Origin: Prorocentrum cordatum
Taxonomy: Eukaryota > Sar > Dinophyceae > Prorocentrales > Prorocentraceae
Direction of reading: 5' to 3'
DNA: 64,000 bases
Assembly (NCBI GenBank): GCA_963575745.1
Contig: CAUYUJ010003892.1
Span: 45,001 to 109,000, forward strand
Shown in pieces: positions 9,696 to 21,464 of the stretch (the first letter of the stretch is position 1; every line of letters starts with the position of its first letter). The notes under the pieces were generated by a model that had not been told where the DNA came from, ran no database searches, and saw nothing but the letters and a program-made list of their open reading frames with translations. The position numbers were made by a program, and so were the translations under genes.

Positions 9696-9779
9696 GGCGA
9701 GTCGGGGAGCTCCGAGGAGAACCGCGCGGTCACCCAGATCTCCAAGAAGCAGCGGACGAGCTTCAAGGAAATGTTCGAG
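9696..9779 (+). CDS. Globin-channel gene, first recognised exon
   Basis: 84 bp, 28 codons: GESGSSEENRAVTQISKK, then QRTSFKEMFE. The acceptor is CTGGCCCGTCAG and the donor GCATGA, a GC site; reading through meets TGA two codons on. The helical EENRAVTQISKKQR segment fits the region just before the first globin-like domain in related proteins. Phase 0 at the end agrees with phase 0 at the start of the next exon. A short piece of the domain may be missing between this and the next exon, so an intervening small exon is possible. Confidence 0.55.
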
Positions 9780-12700
9780 GCATGAGCGCCTATCCGATAC
9801 AGTCGGGGCGCTGAAGAAGGAACCCTGTTCGTTTGGGAGGGGCTCAGTGTTCCTTAGTTGTTTCACAGGTCGCCTTAGGTGTTCCTTCGGTTTTCGATGG
9901 GGGATCGGAGCTTCAGTTATGAAACAAAGGGGCCTCGTTCCTTATTTTGGGTTCCTTAGGTCAACGCCCCACCTGTATCGGGTCGATATCGATCCTGGCC
10001 GGTCCGGAGCGATTCGATATTGATGCTCCGAGGGCCCCATGCGGCCCGCTGCTTGTTCGCCGCAGTTGAGCGTCTTGGCAAAGCCGATCTGATTCGACCT
10101 CGACTCCCGTGCCGGTGCAGCCCGATCTGACGCACATTCTTGGCGGCGAGCGAGGGGGGGAAGTGAGAAGGGGCGGGCCTTCTCAGAAGGCTGAGAAGTT
10201 CCTGGGCCTTCTGAGAAGTTTTCTATAAGCCTTCCTCGAAGACGCAGGAAACTTCTCAGAAGGCGCGAGGGCTTCTGAGAAGTCCCGCCGCCTTCTGAGA
10301 AGGCTTTCTCCTTCTCATTTCCCCCCCTCGCTCGCCGCCGACATTTCGATTCGACCCGATTTCCAGATGCTGACTGATCGATTCATCTTCGAGGTGAACC
10401 TGGCGGTGATGGGCTACGGCAACCACAAGTCGTGGCTCCTTCTGATCCTCAACTGCTGGGACTCGATTGTCACCAACGTGCAGAATTATCCGCCTTCAGG
10501 AGGAGTGCGACGTGCTGGTTCTTCGGCTCTCCAAGGAGACGACGAAGACTGTCGACCTCAGAATGTACAGGTCATGCATGCTGGCGTCCCTGAGGTCGCT
10601 GCTTCCGAAGGACTGGGACGGGACTCACGAAGTCGCGTGGAACTGGCTTTGGGACAATGTGGAGCGGTTGCTGAAGGGCAGCTTGGGGCGCCCGCGCATC
10701 TGGGAGGCTGCGCTTGCCAGGTCGCAGAAGTAAGACTGATGGCACACACGAGTATATGAGTACGGCAGGTTCGCGCTGCGATGACGCGCGCCGAGGCGTT
10801 CGATGTTGAATGCTGCCGGTGGCCAGGAATCGACCGGTATCGAACGATTTGCCCTGTTGGAAAGCTGCGCTGGCTCGAGTTTGAACGATCTACGTCGTGT
10901 CAGAAACCATTAGGCAAGTCGTCATGACAGGAACCAGCCGTAGCAGTGTGAGCAGATGCCGGTGTAGAGGGAGGAGAACTGGTACGAGGGAACAGGATGG
11001 GAAGGAGGGATGACTTGGAGGATGCGGAGGATGAGGTAGAAGGGGATAAGGGAGGATGTAAGGATGCGGAGGATGAGGACGGGAGGATGCGGAGTGTGAG
11101 GATGAAGAGGATGATGATGCGGATGATGAGGGAGGATGGGAAGGAGAGAGGGAGAGAGGGAGGATGGAGGGAGGAGGATGCGGAGGAGCAGGAAGAGCAG
11201 AGAGTACGGGGATGAAGAGGATGATGAGGACCACATAAAAATCAAGATTCATCAACGATCATGCATTGCATCCTCCCCTCGCAAGCCCCTCTTCATAAGT
11301 GCATACAAGATTTCGTTTCCACTGTGGGAGGCGGCACCCCCCTTGACACACGATCGGCCGGCGGGCTTGTCTTTCAGGCAGGACCCCGTTTGTAAGGACC
11401 CGCCTTGTATCCCTGCAGCTACGAGAAGCACATGCAAACAGAAAGGGCCATATTGTTGACTGAAATGTCCAGCGATCGCTTTGTTTCGAGAAGGACCCAT
11501 TCGTGTAAATTTTGCACAGGTTCGAAGGCCCTGGCGAAACCATGGGAAGTCTCAAGCGAGGGCCTAATTACAGTCAGGAGCCACCCTCCATCCGTGTAAT
11601 TACGTTGGGCAACAGATCTGGCGGGGAAGTCTCAGCCAGGAGCCCCATTTTGCAAACGAACCGCCCTCGATCCATGTAGCTGTTACAGGCTTTCGAGACG
11701 AAGAAGATGATGAAATGAACATCTGAACTGAGGAGCATCACCAGGTGAAAAAGCATTACGCACCAGCACCAGCACCCGCATGTCGAGCATGTCCCGCTCG
11801 ATGAGGTGAGGGATTGAGCGTTTCATCCGGACCCTCATCTAGTATGTGGACGGCCAGCGTACAGGTCGCCGTCGACATCGAGGTCCGTGAAGGGCTTTTC
11901 CGAGCAGCCGTAATGTATCCAGCCTGGCTTCGCCACAATCCACGGCACTGAGGTCCAGAAATCATCGGGCATTTCGACACGTCTGGCGACGTTTTGTTTG
12001 TTGTGGTCGTACTTCGGGTATTCGCCCCACACGTGTTTGAATCTAGGGTTCAAGCAGCCGCAATGCTGACAAGGTAACCCAGTCTGTCTCCGTGTGCGTG
12101 TCTCTGAAATCACCGCGCCTGATCGATACACAGCCAACAGCTTCTGCTGTGACTCCGTGAGAGACTTGAAACAACGTTTGTAAACAGGGCCTGACTCCAC
12201 ATCAACATCCACCTCCAAGATGCCATCGGCGTCCCACCTGTTCTCATTCACTATGCCGAGACACCGAACTCTTGCGATACACCGCAGCAAACGCGTACCT
12301 CGGCGCCAAGGCTCGATCCTTGTTGTTGCTGGATTTGTGTGAGGCGAGTGTGCGCGGCTCCAAGGCAAGAGCTCGTGCACCTGTTGGAACGCTCAGGTTT
12401 CGATATTATAAAGTGTTAGAAATGATCTGGCGAAACGACCAGCCTGCCCTAACAGCACGCCCGGTGTTGCGGCAGGGAGGAGTCATCCATAAGAGGGTGG
12501 AGGAGGCGGATGAGGATTTCCTGCAGTGTGTCACTCTGCTGGGAAACGGGCCAGCGCACGGCCGTCGCTTCAGCGAACCTTCCGGGAAACGACTCAGCAC
12601 AGGGCCTGCACGCTGCACGCGTTGAGGGCGTTCCACGCGAGGTCCAGGGGGATTCCAAGGCGGGAGCGCCTCGTGGCGGCGCTTAGAAGGGGGTGGCGTG

Positions 12701-15700
12701 GGGGGTGCGGCCTTCTGATATGAAGGGAGGATTTGTAAGGCAGCAGGTGGCTTCTCGGAAGCTCTCCGAGCTTCGAGGAGGCCTGCTTGGGAGCCCCAGG
12801 TCCTTCTGAGAAGCCTCCGCCTTCTAAAGAAGCTCCCCGGGCCTTTTCAGAAGACCGCCCCCCTCGCGCTGCTCCATTGTGCGCGCCGCCAGGCCTCCAG
12901 GATCCCCTGAATGGTGTTTATCGCAGGCCTAGAGGTTGACACCAACACCAATATCGGTGGTGTGCCTCCACCGAGGGAAGAAGATCCCGATCTCGGTGAT
13001 GGTGGTAATATTCTGGCTTCCCAGGTGACCGAAATATTACCACCAACACCGACATCTGGGATCATCTTCCCCTGATGGAGGCAACCCGCTGTGCTGGTGT
13101 TGGTGCCCATTTCCAGGCCTCCGAGTTTACGGCGTGAGTTTGCCTACGGGTCACGTTCCCGAGGCCACGGCATCCACGCCGTGCCCTGCGGGGCACGGTC
13201 GGGCTCCCCAGAGGAGCGCGCGCACGCTTCTGGCGTGTTTTTGCTTCACTTCGCATCGATGTCCTTCGCGCCGCAGCACCGCTCAGCGATGTGCTGTCAA
13301 CCAAGCCTGTAGGGTAGGCTGATGGGCCTGTTTTCCACCACCACCACCATAAGTTGGAGGGGGGAAGGAGGTGGAGGATGAGGAGGAGGAGGAAGAAGAA
13401 GAAGAGGAGGAGGACCCCCTCCCCCTCCTACTTATGGTGGTGGTGGTGGTGCAAAACAAGCCCACCATAGGCCCTTTCCATGTTTCTGTGCTCGGCTGCA
13501 GCCATGGGTGCGCCGTGACGCACCTCTCGGCCAGTTCGCTCAAGTCGGTGTTCCGCTCGCACGGGTGCCTCCCCCCCTGCCTCCGCCTGCAGCAGGCTGC
13601 ACACTCGTGGGGCAACGCTTCTTCGTACATCTCTCGTGCGCCGTTGCATTTCGCAGAGATTAGATGATGCCCGACGGACTCAGTATCAGCAGCCATGCTG
13701 TTGAGCCTGTCTCGGGGGGACCACCCGCTGGCGCGTGCCAGGAGCAGGAGGTGGATGAGGAGCAGGAGTGGATGGGGCACGGTATAAGACGATGGTGGAC
13801 GAGAGGAGGGCGGCACGGAGGAGGAGGAGGAGACAACAGAGTTGGGAGTAAGGAGTCATGAGAGAGTGATGAGGGGACGGAGCATAGCAAAGAGGAGGGT
13901 GCCCAGATCTCCTCGGCAGAGTCAGAACGTAAGGGAAGGGCTGTGTTCCACTGTCCGAAGGTCGCTGGACGGCATGGATGACGGCCAGAAGTTCAAGCTG
14001 CGCAAAGCATTGTACATCCGTTTCTTCCAGACTACCCCGCAGGGGCAGGAGTATTTCAAGCAGTCGGACACTCGCCTGCATTTCATCGCTGACAGAATCA
14101 TGCAGGAGGGGGACGGGGTGTGGGGAAGCGGGCAAAGGGGAGGTTGGGAGGGAGGGAGAGGATGGAAGGGGAGTGTGCAATGGGGGAGATGTCCATGGAG
14201 CTCTACCAAGATCCCGTCAAGATGGTGGACGAGCTCTCTGGGCTAGGTCTGCGCCATGTCGGTTACGCGATCCCGCCAGAGCTCATGAATCCGTTCGTAT
14301 GCGCATTCATGGACGAGTTGTCTTTGAAGACGAGCGACGAGACGGCCATCGAGGCAGCACGGTGGTCTCTCAACCTTATCTGCAAGATGTTGGTGCGAAC
14401 CATCAACGAGGGGTCTACGCTTGTCATGAAGGCGATCAACGCGAACTCTGTGAAGCAGCTGCGAAAAGCTATTTCCGTGGCCACGCGTAGGGGACGGTCG
14501 CAGAGCATGCTCAACATCCAGGTGGCCTCTTGCTTGCAGCGTGGCAGCCGCGGGACCCTTCCCCACATCGCAAAGCATTTGGCCGGAATGGACGGTAAGC
14601 CATGGGAGTTCAATTGCTGTGTTGCTTTCCCCACGCAGTGCTTGCACTTAGGGCTTCTCACTTCTACTCCAAGGAACTGGGCCTGTCCGCCGTTCTGTCG
14701 GCTATGTTGCCGCCGTCGCCGCTCCGTCGCCGCCTCGTCGTCGCCCGTCGTCTGGGCCTGTCTGCCGCTCAATGTTGCCGCCGTCGCCGCGTCGCCGCCT
14801 CGTCGCCGCCCGTCGTCTGGGCCTGTCTGCCGGTCTGGCGGCTATGGTGCCGCCGTCGCCGCCCGTCGTCTGGGCCTGTCTGCCGGTCTGTCGGCTATGT
14901 TGCCGCCGTCGCCATCCCGTCGCTGCCTCGTCAACGCCCACATAGAATGCACGCCACATAGATTGCACAATATATCTATTGCGCGCCATCTAGATTGCAT
15001 GATATTAGGTGCTCCACATAGATTGCACCAACTTAATTGCACAACATTGACTGCGCCACAAAGGATGCACAGCATAATTTGCACCACATCTACTGCACCA
15101 CATAGTTTGCACAACATAGATTGCACAGCATACATTACACCACAGTAGACTGCACACCATGCATTGTACTACATGTGCTGTATAGCATAGATTGCACCAC
15201 ATATATTGCGAAACATAGTGCACCACATAGACTGCACCACATTTTCAGCTCCACATATTTCGCGCCACAGAGATTGCACAGCATGTATTGTACCGCGCAG
15301 ATTGCACAACATAGATTGCAAGGCGTGGACTGCACAACATGGATTGCGCAACAAAACTGCGCCACATCTGCTGTACCACATATATTGCTCCACATAGACT
15401 GTATCAAACATAGGGTATCACATAGACAGCACCACATAGATTGCCTGAAGCACACTGCTTGGGTCCACGCAGGATAGTATTGTTCCATCCGGTGCCAGAT
15501 GCCACCAGCAAGTGGGGACCTGCTCCTCCTCCTCCTCCTCCTGAACTTCTTGTCCAAACAGCCCCTATCTTGCGAGCAGCGCCAGGCACGGGCACATCGG
15601 ACCTCCGCTTCATCCTTGCATTGGCTCCATCCTTGCATGTGCCTGCCGCGCCGCAGAGGTCCGAGGATCGACGATCCGAGGATCGAGGTTCGACGCGCGA

Positions 15701-18700
15701 GGGTCGAGGATGGAGGCTCAAGACGTCGAGAATCGGTGATCGACCCTCAGAGATCCTTGCCCTACCTGGTAGAAGATCTGAGATGACACTTTCGGAAATC
15801 CGCGCAGATCTCTTGTGTCGGCGCCGGGCCCCCTGGCGGCGCCTCTAGCGCCGCCCCCGGCGCGCTCCGCGCGCCAGCGCCGACCCATGGAATCCGCGCG
15901 TACCTCCGAGTTTGTACGCTTTTGCAGTTCACCAGTTACGCTTGCCTAACGGTTCCTGTTTTTGTTTTCGAACAGCCGGTGGGAACTGGGCCTGCGCTGG
16001 CCAGCCGTCCTCGGGTTCCCTGGGTCCCTCTGGTCTGGTTTCCGTACTTCTTTTGAGCATCTGGCCTTCCTCGGGGTCCCTAGGCTCCCCCCCAAAACGC
16101 CAAGCAATGCCACGCAATGCCGAGCAATGGCAAGCAATGCCAAGCAATGCCAAGCAATGCAAGGCCAAGCAATGCCAAGCAATGACAGGCGACGCCAGGC
16201 CAAGCAATGCCCCGCAATACCTAGCAATGCTAAGCTTTGCAAAGGAGTGCCGAGCAATGCAAAGCAACGCCCAGCAGTGCCAAGCAACGCCAAGAAATGC
16301 CTGTCAACGCCATACAGTGCCAAGCATTATTGAGCAATGCCAAGCAGTAACAAGCAACGCCAAGCAATGCAAGGCAGTGTCCAGCAATGCCACGCAGTGC
16401 CAAGCAATGCCACGCAGTGCCAAGCAAGGCCGCTAAGGAAGTGTTCACCGAATTGGGGTCGCGCCAGTTTCTTTTTGTTCTTCCAGGATCGACGATCGAT
16501 GGTCAATTCGTTGAATAGGAACACTTTGAGTTCAGCGGGGACTGTAGTTTCAGGACCGCTCCTTAGATCTAGGTCGGGGACCTCTTTGTGGCCGAGGCTC
16601 GCCGTGGCCAGACGAACCCCGTCGTTCTTTAATCAGCGTTCCTTATTGTAGCACGGTGACTGTATCGCTGTCCGGTTCTGCCCCCCGCGCCGCACGCCAG
16701 CGACGACCCAAGACATCCGTGCGGATCTCCAAAGATTTCTGCTTACGCAGCTTTTCTCCTTCCAGTATCGACCATCGGCGGTTGACGATCTGCACGTCGG
16801 ACGCTGAGATGAGCACCGCGTTTTGGCTCTGAGTCAGACCTGGGTCGGGGAGCCTCTTCGTGGCCTGGGCTCGCTGTGGCCAGAAACGCCGCTTTCCGCT
16901 CCTCGTTCGTCCCTCCTTCTGGCTGCACAACGACTGCATCGCTGTCTTGTTCCGTCTTCCGCGCGCCTGCGGCGCCGCCTCTGGCGCGCTCCGCGCGTCA
17001 GCGCCGACCCACGATGGGGTCTTGCTAGAAGTTCCCCTGGCCCAAGGTGCCCCAAGGATCTCCAGATCACCCCTCTCGAGGCCCAGGGGTCCCAGGGGCT
17101 TCAAGGTGGAGCGAAAAGCTGGGGGCACCTTGGACCAGGGGCACTTTGAGCACCCCCAAGAAATCCCCTTCGTTCCTTGTTCGGCGCCCCTTCTGGCAGC
17201 ACAATGGCTGCATCGCTGCCTGATTTCGGGAAGGCGATGTTGGCCGGGGGCTGGCCCCGCCACCGCCTCGCGAGGGGGGTCCTCCGCGGGGCATGCTGCC
17301 CCTTGGAGGCCCCCGTAGGGCCGTGGGCATCCCAGAACTTCGGCTCTCCTCCCCCGGCATCTGGCGTCGCGAAACCAATGCCGACGGAAGGGGTTGTGGG
17401 CTGGCCGCTTTTGGCCTCCGAGGGATCTCGTTGGGCCCCGGGGCCGTCAAGAAACGGCTCGGGATGAAACGCTGGGCCTGGGGAAGAGGAGGAGGAGGAC
17501 GAGGAAGAGGAGGAGGAGGAGGAGGAGGAGGAGGAGGGTCTTCAAGGGACAACTTATGGAACAAGCCAAGGCATCATATGTTTCTGGGCCTAGCTTTCCC
17601 TCTCTGCCCGGGAGGAGGAGGAGGGGGCGGAGGAGGAGCCCAGGTGCCAGGATGGAGGGGGGAGCAGGACGACGAGAAGGAGAAGGGAGGAGAGAGGAGC
17701 AGGAGACGGAGGAGGAGGGATGGATGAGGAGGTATGGAGGAGGAAGAGGTATGGAGGAGGGGGGATCATGAAGGGGAGGCAGGTGTGAGGACGAAGGAAG
17801 AATCAGCGAAGAGTAGGAGGAGGAGGAGGAGGAGGAGGAGGAGGAGGGGGAGGAGGAGGGCGGAGGACAAGAGCGCTCGCGCCATTTCTGGCGTCCTACC
17901 CTTTCCTCTCATCCCTTTGTGCGTTGAACCTCCTGTCTATTCGCAGAGTCGGATGCCAGGAAACCTTGATCCTGAAGTGGCAATGTAACATAAGAGGACC
18001 TTTATCCCCGAGAGCTACGTCGGGAATCAGACACTCGCCAGTTCAGGACTGCGACCAGCGCGGGGGCAAGAGCGTTAAGCATGTGGACATAACCGTCTCA
18101 CGCGCGCATCACACAATTGTTGTTATACAAAGGAGTGGTCGACACGTCACATCCTCTCTGGGGTGGCACAAACAACATACGGATGCAGTGCTGCAGCCAG
18201 CGCCGCCGCTAGAGCGTCGTTCCGTTGGACGCAGGCTTGGTGGAATATGTTTGAAGATGGCGCACGCAGCAGCGGGAGCACCACTCCTGGTCATGCAGGG
18301 CTACGGCCAGCGATGCGGCGAAAGCGCTGTTCCGTTGGACGGAGGCTCGATGAAAGCCGTTACATGCGGCGCTGCAGCGGGGGCACCAGTGCTGCTGATG
18401 CAGGAGTACGGCCACCGCTGCGACGAGAGCGCCGCCCTTTTGAACGGAGGACCAATGGACATTCCCAAGTGTGGCCCTATAGCGGGAGTACCGCTCTCAC
18501 TCATGCAAGAGTACAGCCAGCGCTAACGCAAACTCGTCGACCATTTGGTCCGAGGCTCTCTGGATTTCACTAGATGTGGCAAATGCTTCAGCGGGGGTGC
18601 GACTTTTCATCGGCCGAGATTGTCCCAGTGGAGACTGATCTCGAGTGCAAGCTAGAGGAGTCTTGTTTGTGAAAGCCGTGTGCGGTATAGGCAGGCGCAA

Positions 18701-21382
18701 CGTCAGATAGCGCCACGGGGAGTATTCACAAGGTCTGCGTGTGGAGAGGGACGTTGAGGAGGAGCCTCGCTGTCCAGATAGAGGGGGTAGGAGGGCGCCG
18801 AGGAGGCTGGGGGAGGAGGGAGGGTGGGGAACCGAGGAGATAATGGTGATGCTGCTGATGATGATGATGATGATGATGATGAGGAGGAGGAGGAGGAGGA
18901 GGAGGAGGAGGAGGAGGAGGAGGAGGAGGAGGAGGGAGACGAGGAGGAGGAGGAGGTGAGAACATCGAGCAGGGAGGAGGAGGGAGGAGGACGAGGAGGA
19001 GGAGGAGAAGGAGGAGGAGTTGGAGGAGGAAGAGGGAAGAGGGAGGACGGATGAGGGAGGAGGACGATGCACAGTTGAAAGGAGGAGGGAGGAAGGAGCA
19101 GGGGCAAGGGAGGGAGAAGGAGGAGGAGGAGAAGGAAGATTTGGAGTAGAATAGGGAACACGAGGAAGGTACGTAAGGAAGAGCGCAAGGTGAAAAGCGA
19201 TGGTGACGAGGCGGGATAACGATGCTAATGATGATGATGCTGATGATGATGATGGTGATGATGATGCTGATGATGAGGATGACGACACTGATGATATTGA
19301 TGATGAGGATGATGACGAGGATGAGGATGAGGATGACGATGATGCTGTTGCTGCTGATGATGATGGTTTTGGCAATGACGATGGCTTGAATGACGATGCT
19401 GTTGTTGCGATGTTGCAGGTGATGGTGATGGTGATGATGATTGTGATTACGATGGTGATGCTGATGATGATGGTAGTGATGCTGCTGATGATGAGGAGTA
19501 GGGTGATGATGCGGCTGATGATGATGAAGATGCTGATGAGGACGATGCTGATGGTGATGATGATGCTGCTGACGATGATGTTGATGACGATGCAGGTGAC
19601 TACGACGATGCTGACGAGGGTGATGCTGCTGATGACTATGCTGACGGCGATACTGAGATTGTTCATGATGATGCTGCTGCTCATGATGCTGATGATGATG
19701 ACTTCGTTGAGGGTGAATCTTACGACGATGATGGCGATGATAATAGCCACGACAAGTATCAGGGGAGTGGTGTAGCGAGGGGGGTGGATCTGGTGACGAT
19801 GCTAAGACCGATGATGATCAGAGTGATGACAAGGACACGAACCTACTGGCGCTGCTCCAGGCGACACTCAAACTCGTGCGGCAGACGGCACACAAGAATA
19901 GGCTCGCCTTCTCCGTCTCGAAAGACACCAATGCGATGCCGGCGAATCACAGCATGGTGATCCAGATCACCGAGGAGCTCGAAGGGTACAAAGGACTGCT
20001 CGATTCACTTCGCACACAGGGGGGCGAAGGCAAGACGAGGATGAAGGAGATCGGCTCCCCAGCCGCCAGCTTAGCGTTGGCGGCCCTGGAGGGCCTGATG
20101 ATGTGCGACGTCGGCGGCGCGGCGGCGAACGACATCAAGACGTACCTGTTGAAGTGCTGCCCAGTAGAGGCAGAGGCGGAGCCCGACGTCGACAAAGGTT
20201 TCCTGGAGAGCGCTGTGAGTTGCATACGCTTGAAGAGCTGCTGCGATTCGCAGAAGATGAAGGTCGTAGTCGGCGCCCCCAGCTGGGAGGGGAGGTCTCT
20301 CATACAGAAGGCCCTGCGGGCCGAGGGCGTAGCGATTCACCGCGAAGGGGTGGCACCAGCGGGCTGGCTCGAGGACGAGGTGGGCCATTGGCTCGAGACG
20401 ATCAGCGAGGGAATGTGACACCGATGAGATTCGTGAGTGGTGGATTCCTGCCAGCCGCCCGCGCCGCCCCTGCCCGCATTGCCTCACCCAGCTCGGAAGG
20501 AGGTGAGCAGCTGCTAGAGCAGCTTGCCTGCCCCGAACCTGTCTATGATGAGTACGAGGCCGAAAATCTTGTGGCAGCTGACTTATATGGTTAAGTTGCC
20601 CCTGCATGCCACCATGCTTCGCTGTGCGAGCGCCCTTGCAGGCATCATGCCCCGAGCAGCGCTCGAGAGTCATAGCTCTCTGCGACGAACCTTACTTTTT
20701 GCAAGATGACGTGCGCAATCATATCCTTCTTCTTTGGCTCTCATGCCGTTGGACATGATGCTGAGGTTGATGCTGCTGATGTTGCCGCTGATGATTGTGA
20801 TGGTGATGGTGGTGATGGTGATGGTGATTCTGATGATAGTGTTGGCGATGACGATGCCGATACCGATGCGGGTGCGGACCACGGCGACGATGGTGATGAT
20901 CATGGTGACGCTGGTGATGTCGATGGTGCTGAGGATGCTGCTGTGGATGCTGCTGGTGATGATGGTGATGCTGTGTCCGTTTATGCTGATGGTGATGATG
21001 ATGCTGATGGGCGGTGATATTGGGTCGGTGGATCACAATGACGACGATGATGCTGCTGATGATGATGGTGGCGGTGGCGGCGATGGCGATGGTGCTGCAT
21101 ATGGTACCGATTCTGGTAACCATGATGTGTTTATGGGGGGGATGCAGCTGAGGGTGCTATTGCTGATGTTGATGGCACTGCAGTCGGCGGCGGCGACGAC
21201 GAAGACGGCGGCGATGACGACGATGACGTCGACGCCGACGACGATGATGACGACGCTGATGATGCTCACGATGTTGGGCACGACGGTGATGGCTATGCTG
21301 GGTAGGATGATGGCGGCCACGAGTATGATGGTTACGGCGATGTGTACTGTACTGCTGATGACGGCGATGCTGGTGATGATGG

Positions 21383-21413
<31 letters not shown>

Positions 21414-21415
21414 GC

Positions 21416-21464
<49 letters not shown>

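Larger units (their letters stand above)
9780..10366 (+). other. Intron holding inverted-repeat elements E and B
   Basis: 587-bp GC-AG intron. Family E (9798-9977) starts 18 bp after the donor; family B (10142-10339) ends 27 bp before the acceptor TTTCCAG. Between them are 164 bp of AT-richer sequence. Almost two thirds of this intron is inverted-repeat element. Confidence 0.6.
10721..13960 (+). other. Intron, 3.2 kb, GT-AG with repeated GTCGC at both junctions
   Basis: The donor reads GCCAG|GTCGCAG and the acceptor CCGAAG|GTCGCTGG. It contains a GAG/GGA tract (10985-11240), inverted-repeat elements of families B (12675-12890), G (12925-13120) and H (13321-13468), and otherwise unassigned DNA. 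No gene is supported in 11240-12670. Confidence 0.75.

Noticed and set aside
10142-10339. Palindromes as bacterial-type transcription terminators
   Set aside because: Long TIR architecture, multiple dispersed copies and eukaryotic introns show repeat elements, not terminators.
14936-16436. CRISPR-like regular spacing of repeats
   Set aside because: Units are contiguous 11-17 bp tandem repeats without unique spacers, and the genome is eukaryotic.
16815-16840. GCGTTTTGGCTCTGAG as a relict dinoflagellate spliced-leader sequence
   Set aside because: Only part of the 22-base leader is similar and it is not at the 5' end of a coding exon; likely chance.
18497-19750. 417-residue minus-strand frame with hydrophobic isoleucine/serine runs that mimic membrane helices
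   Set aside because: It comes from GAT and GGA repeats read on the opposite strand.
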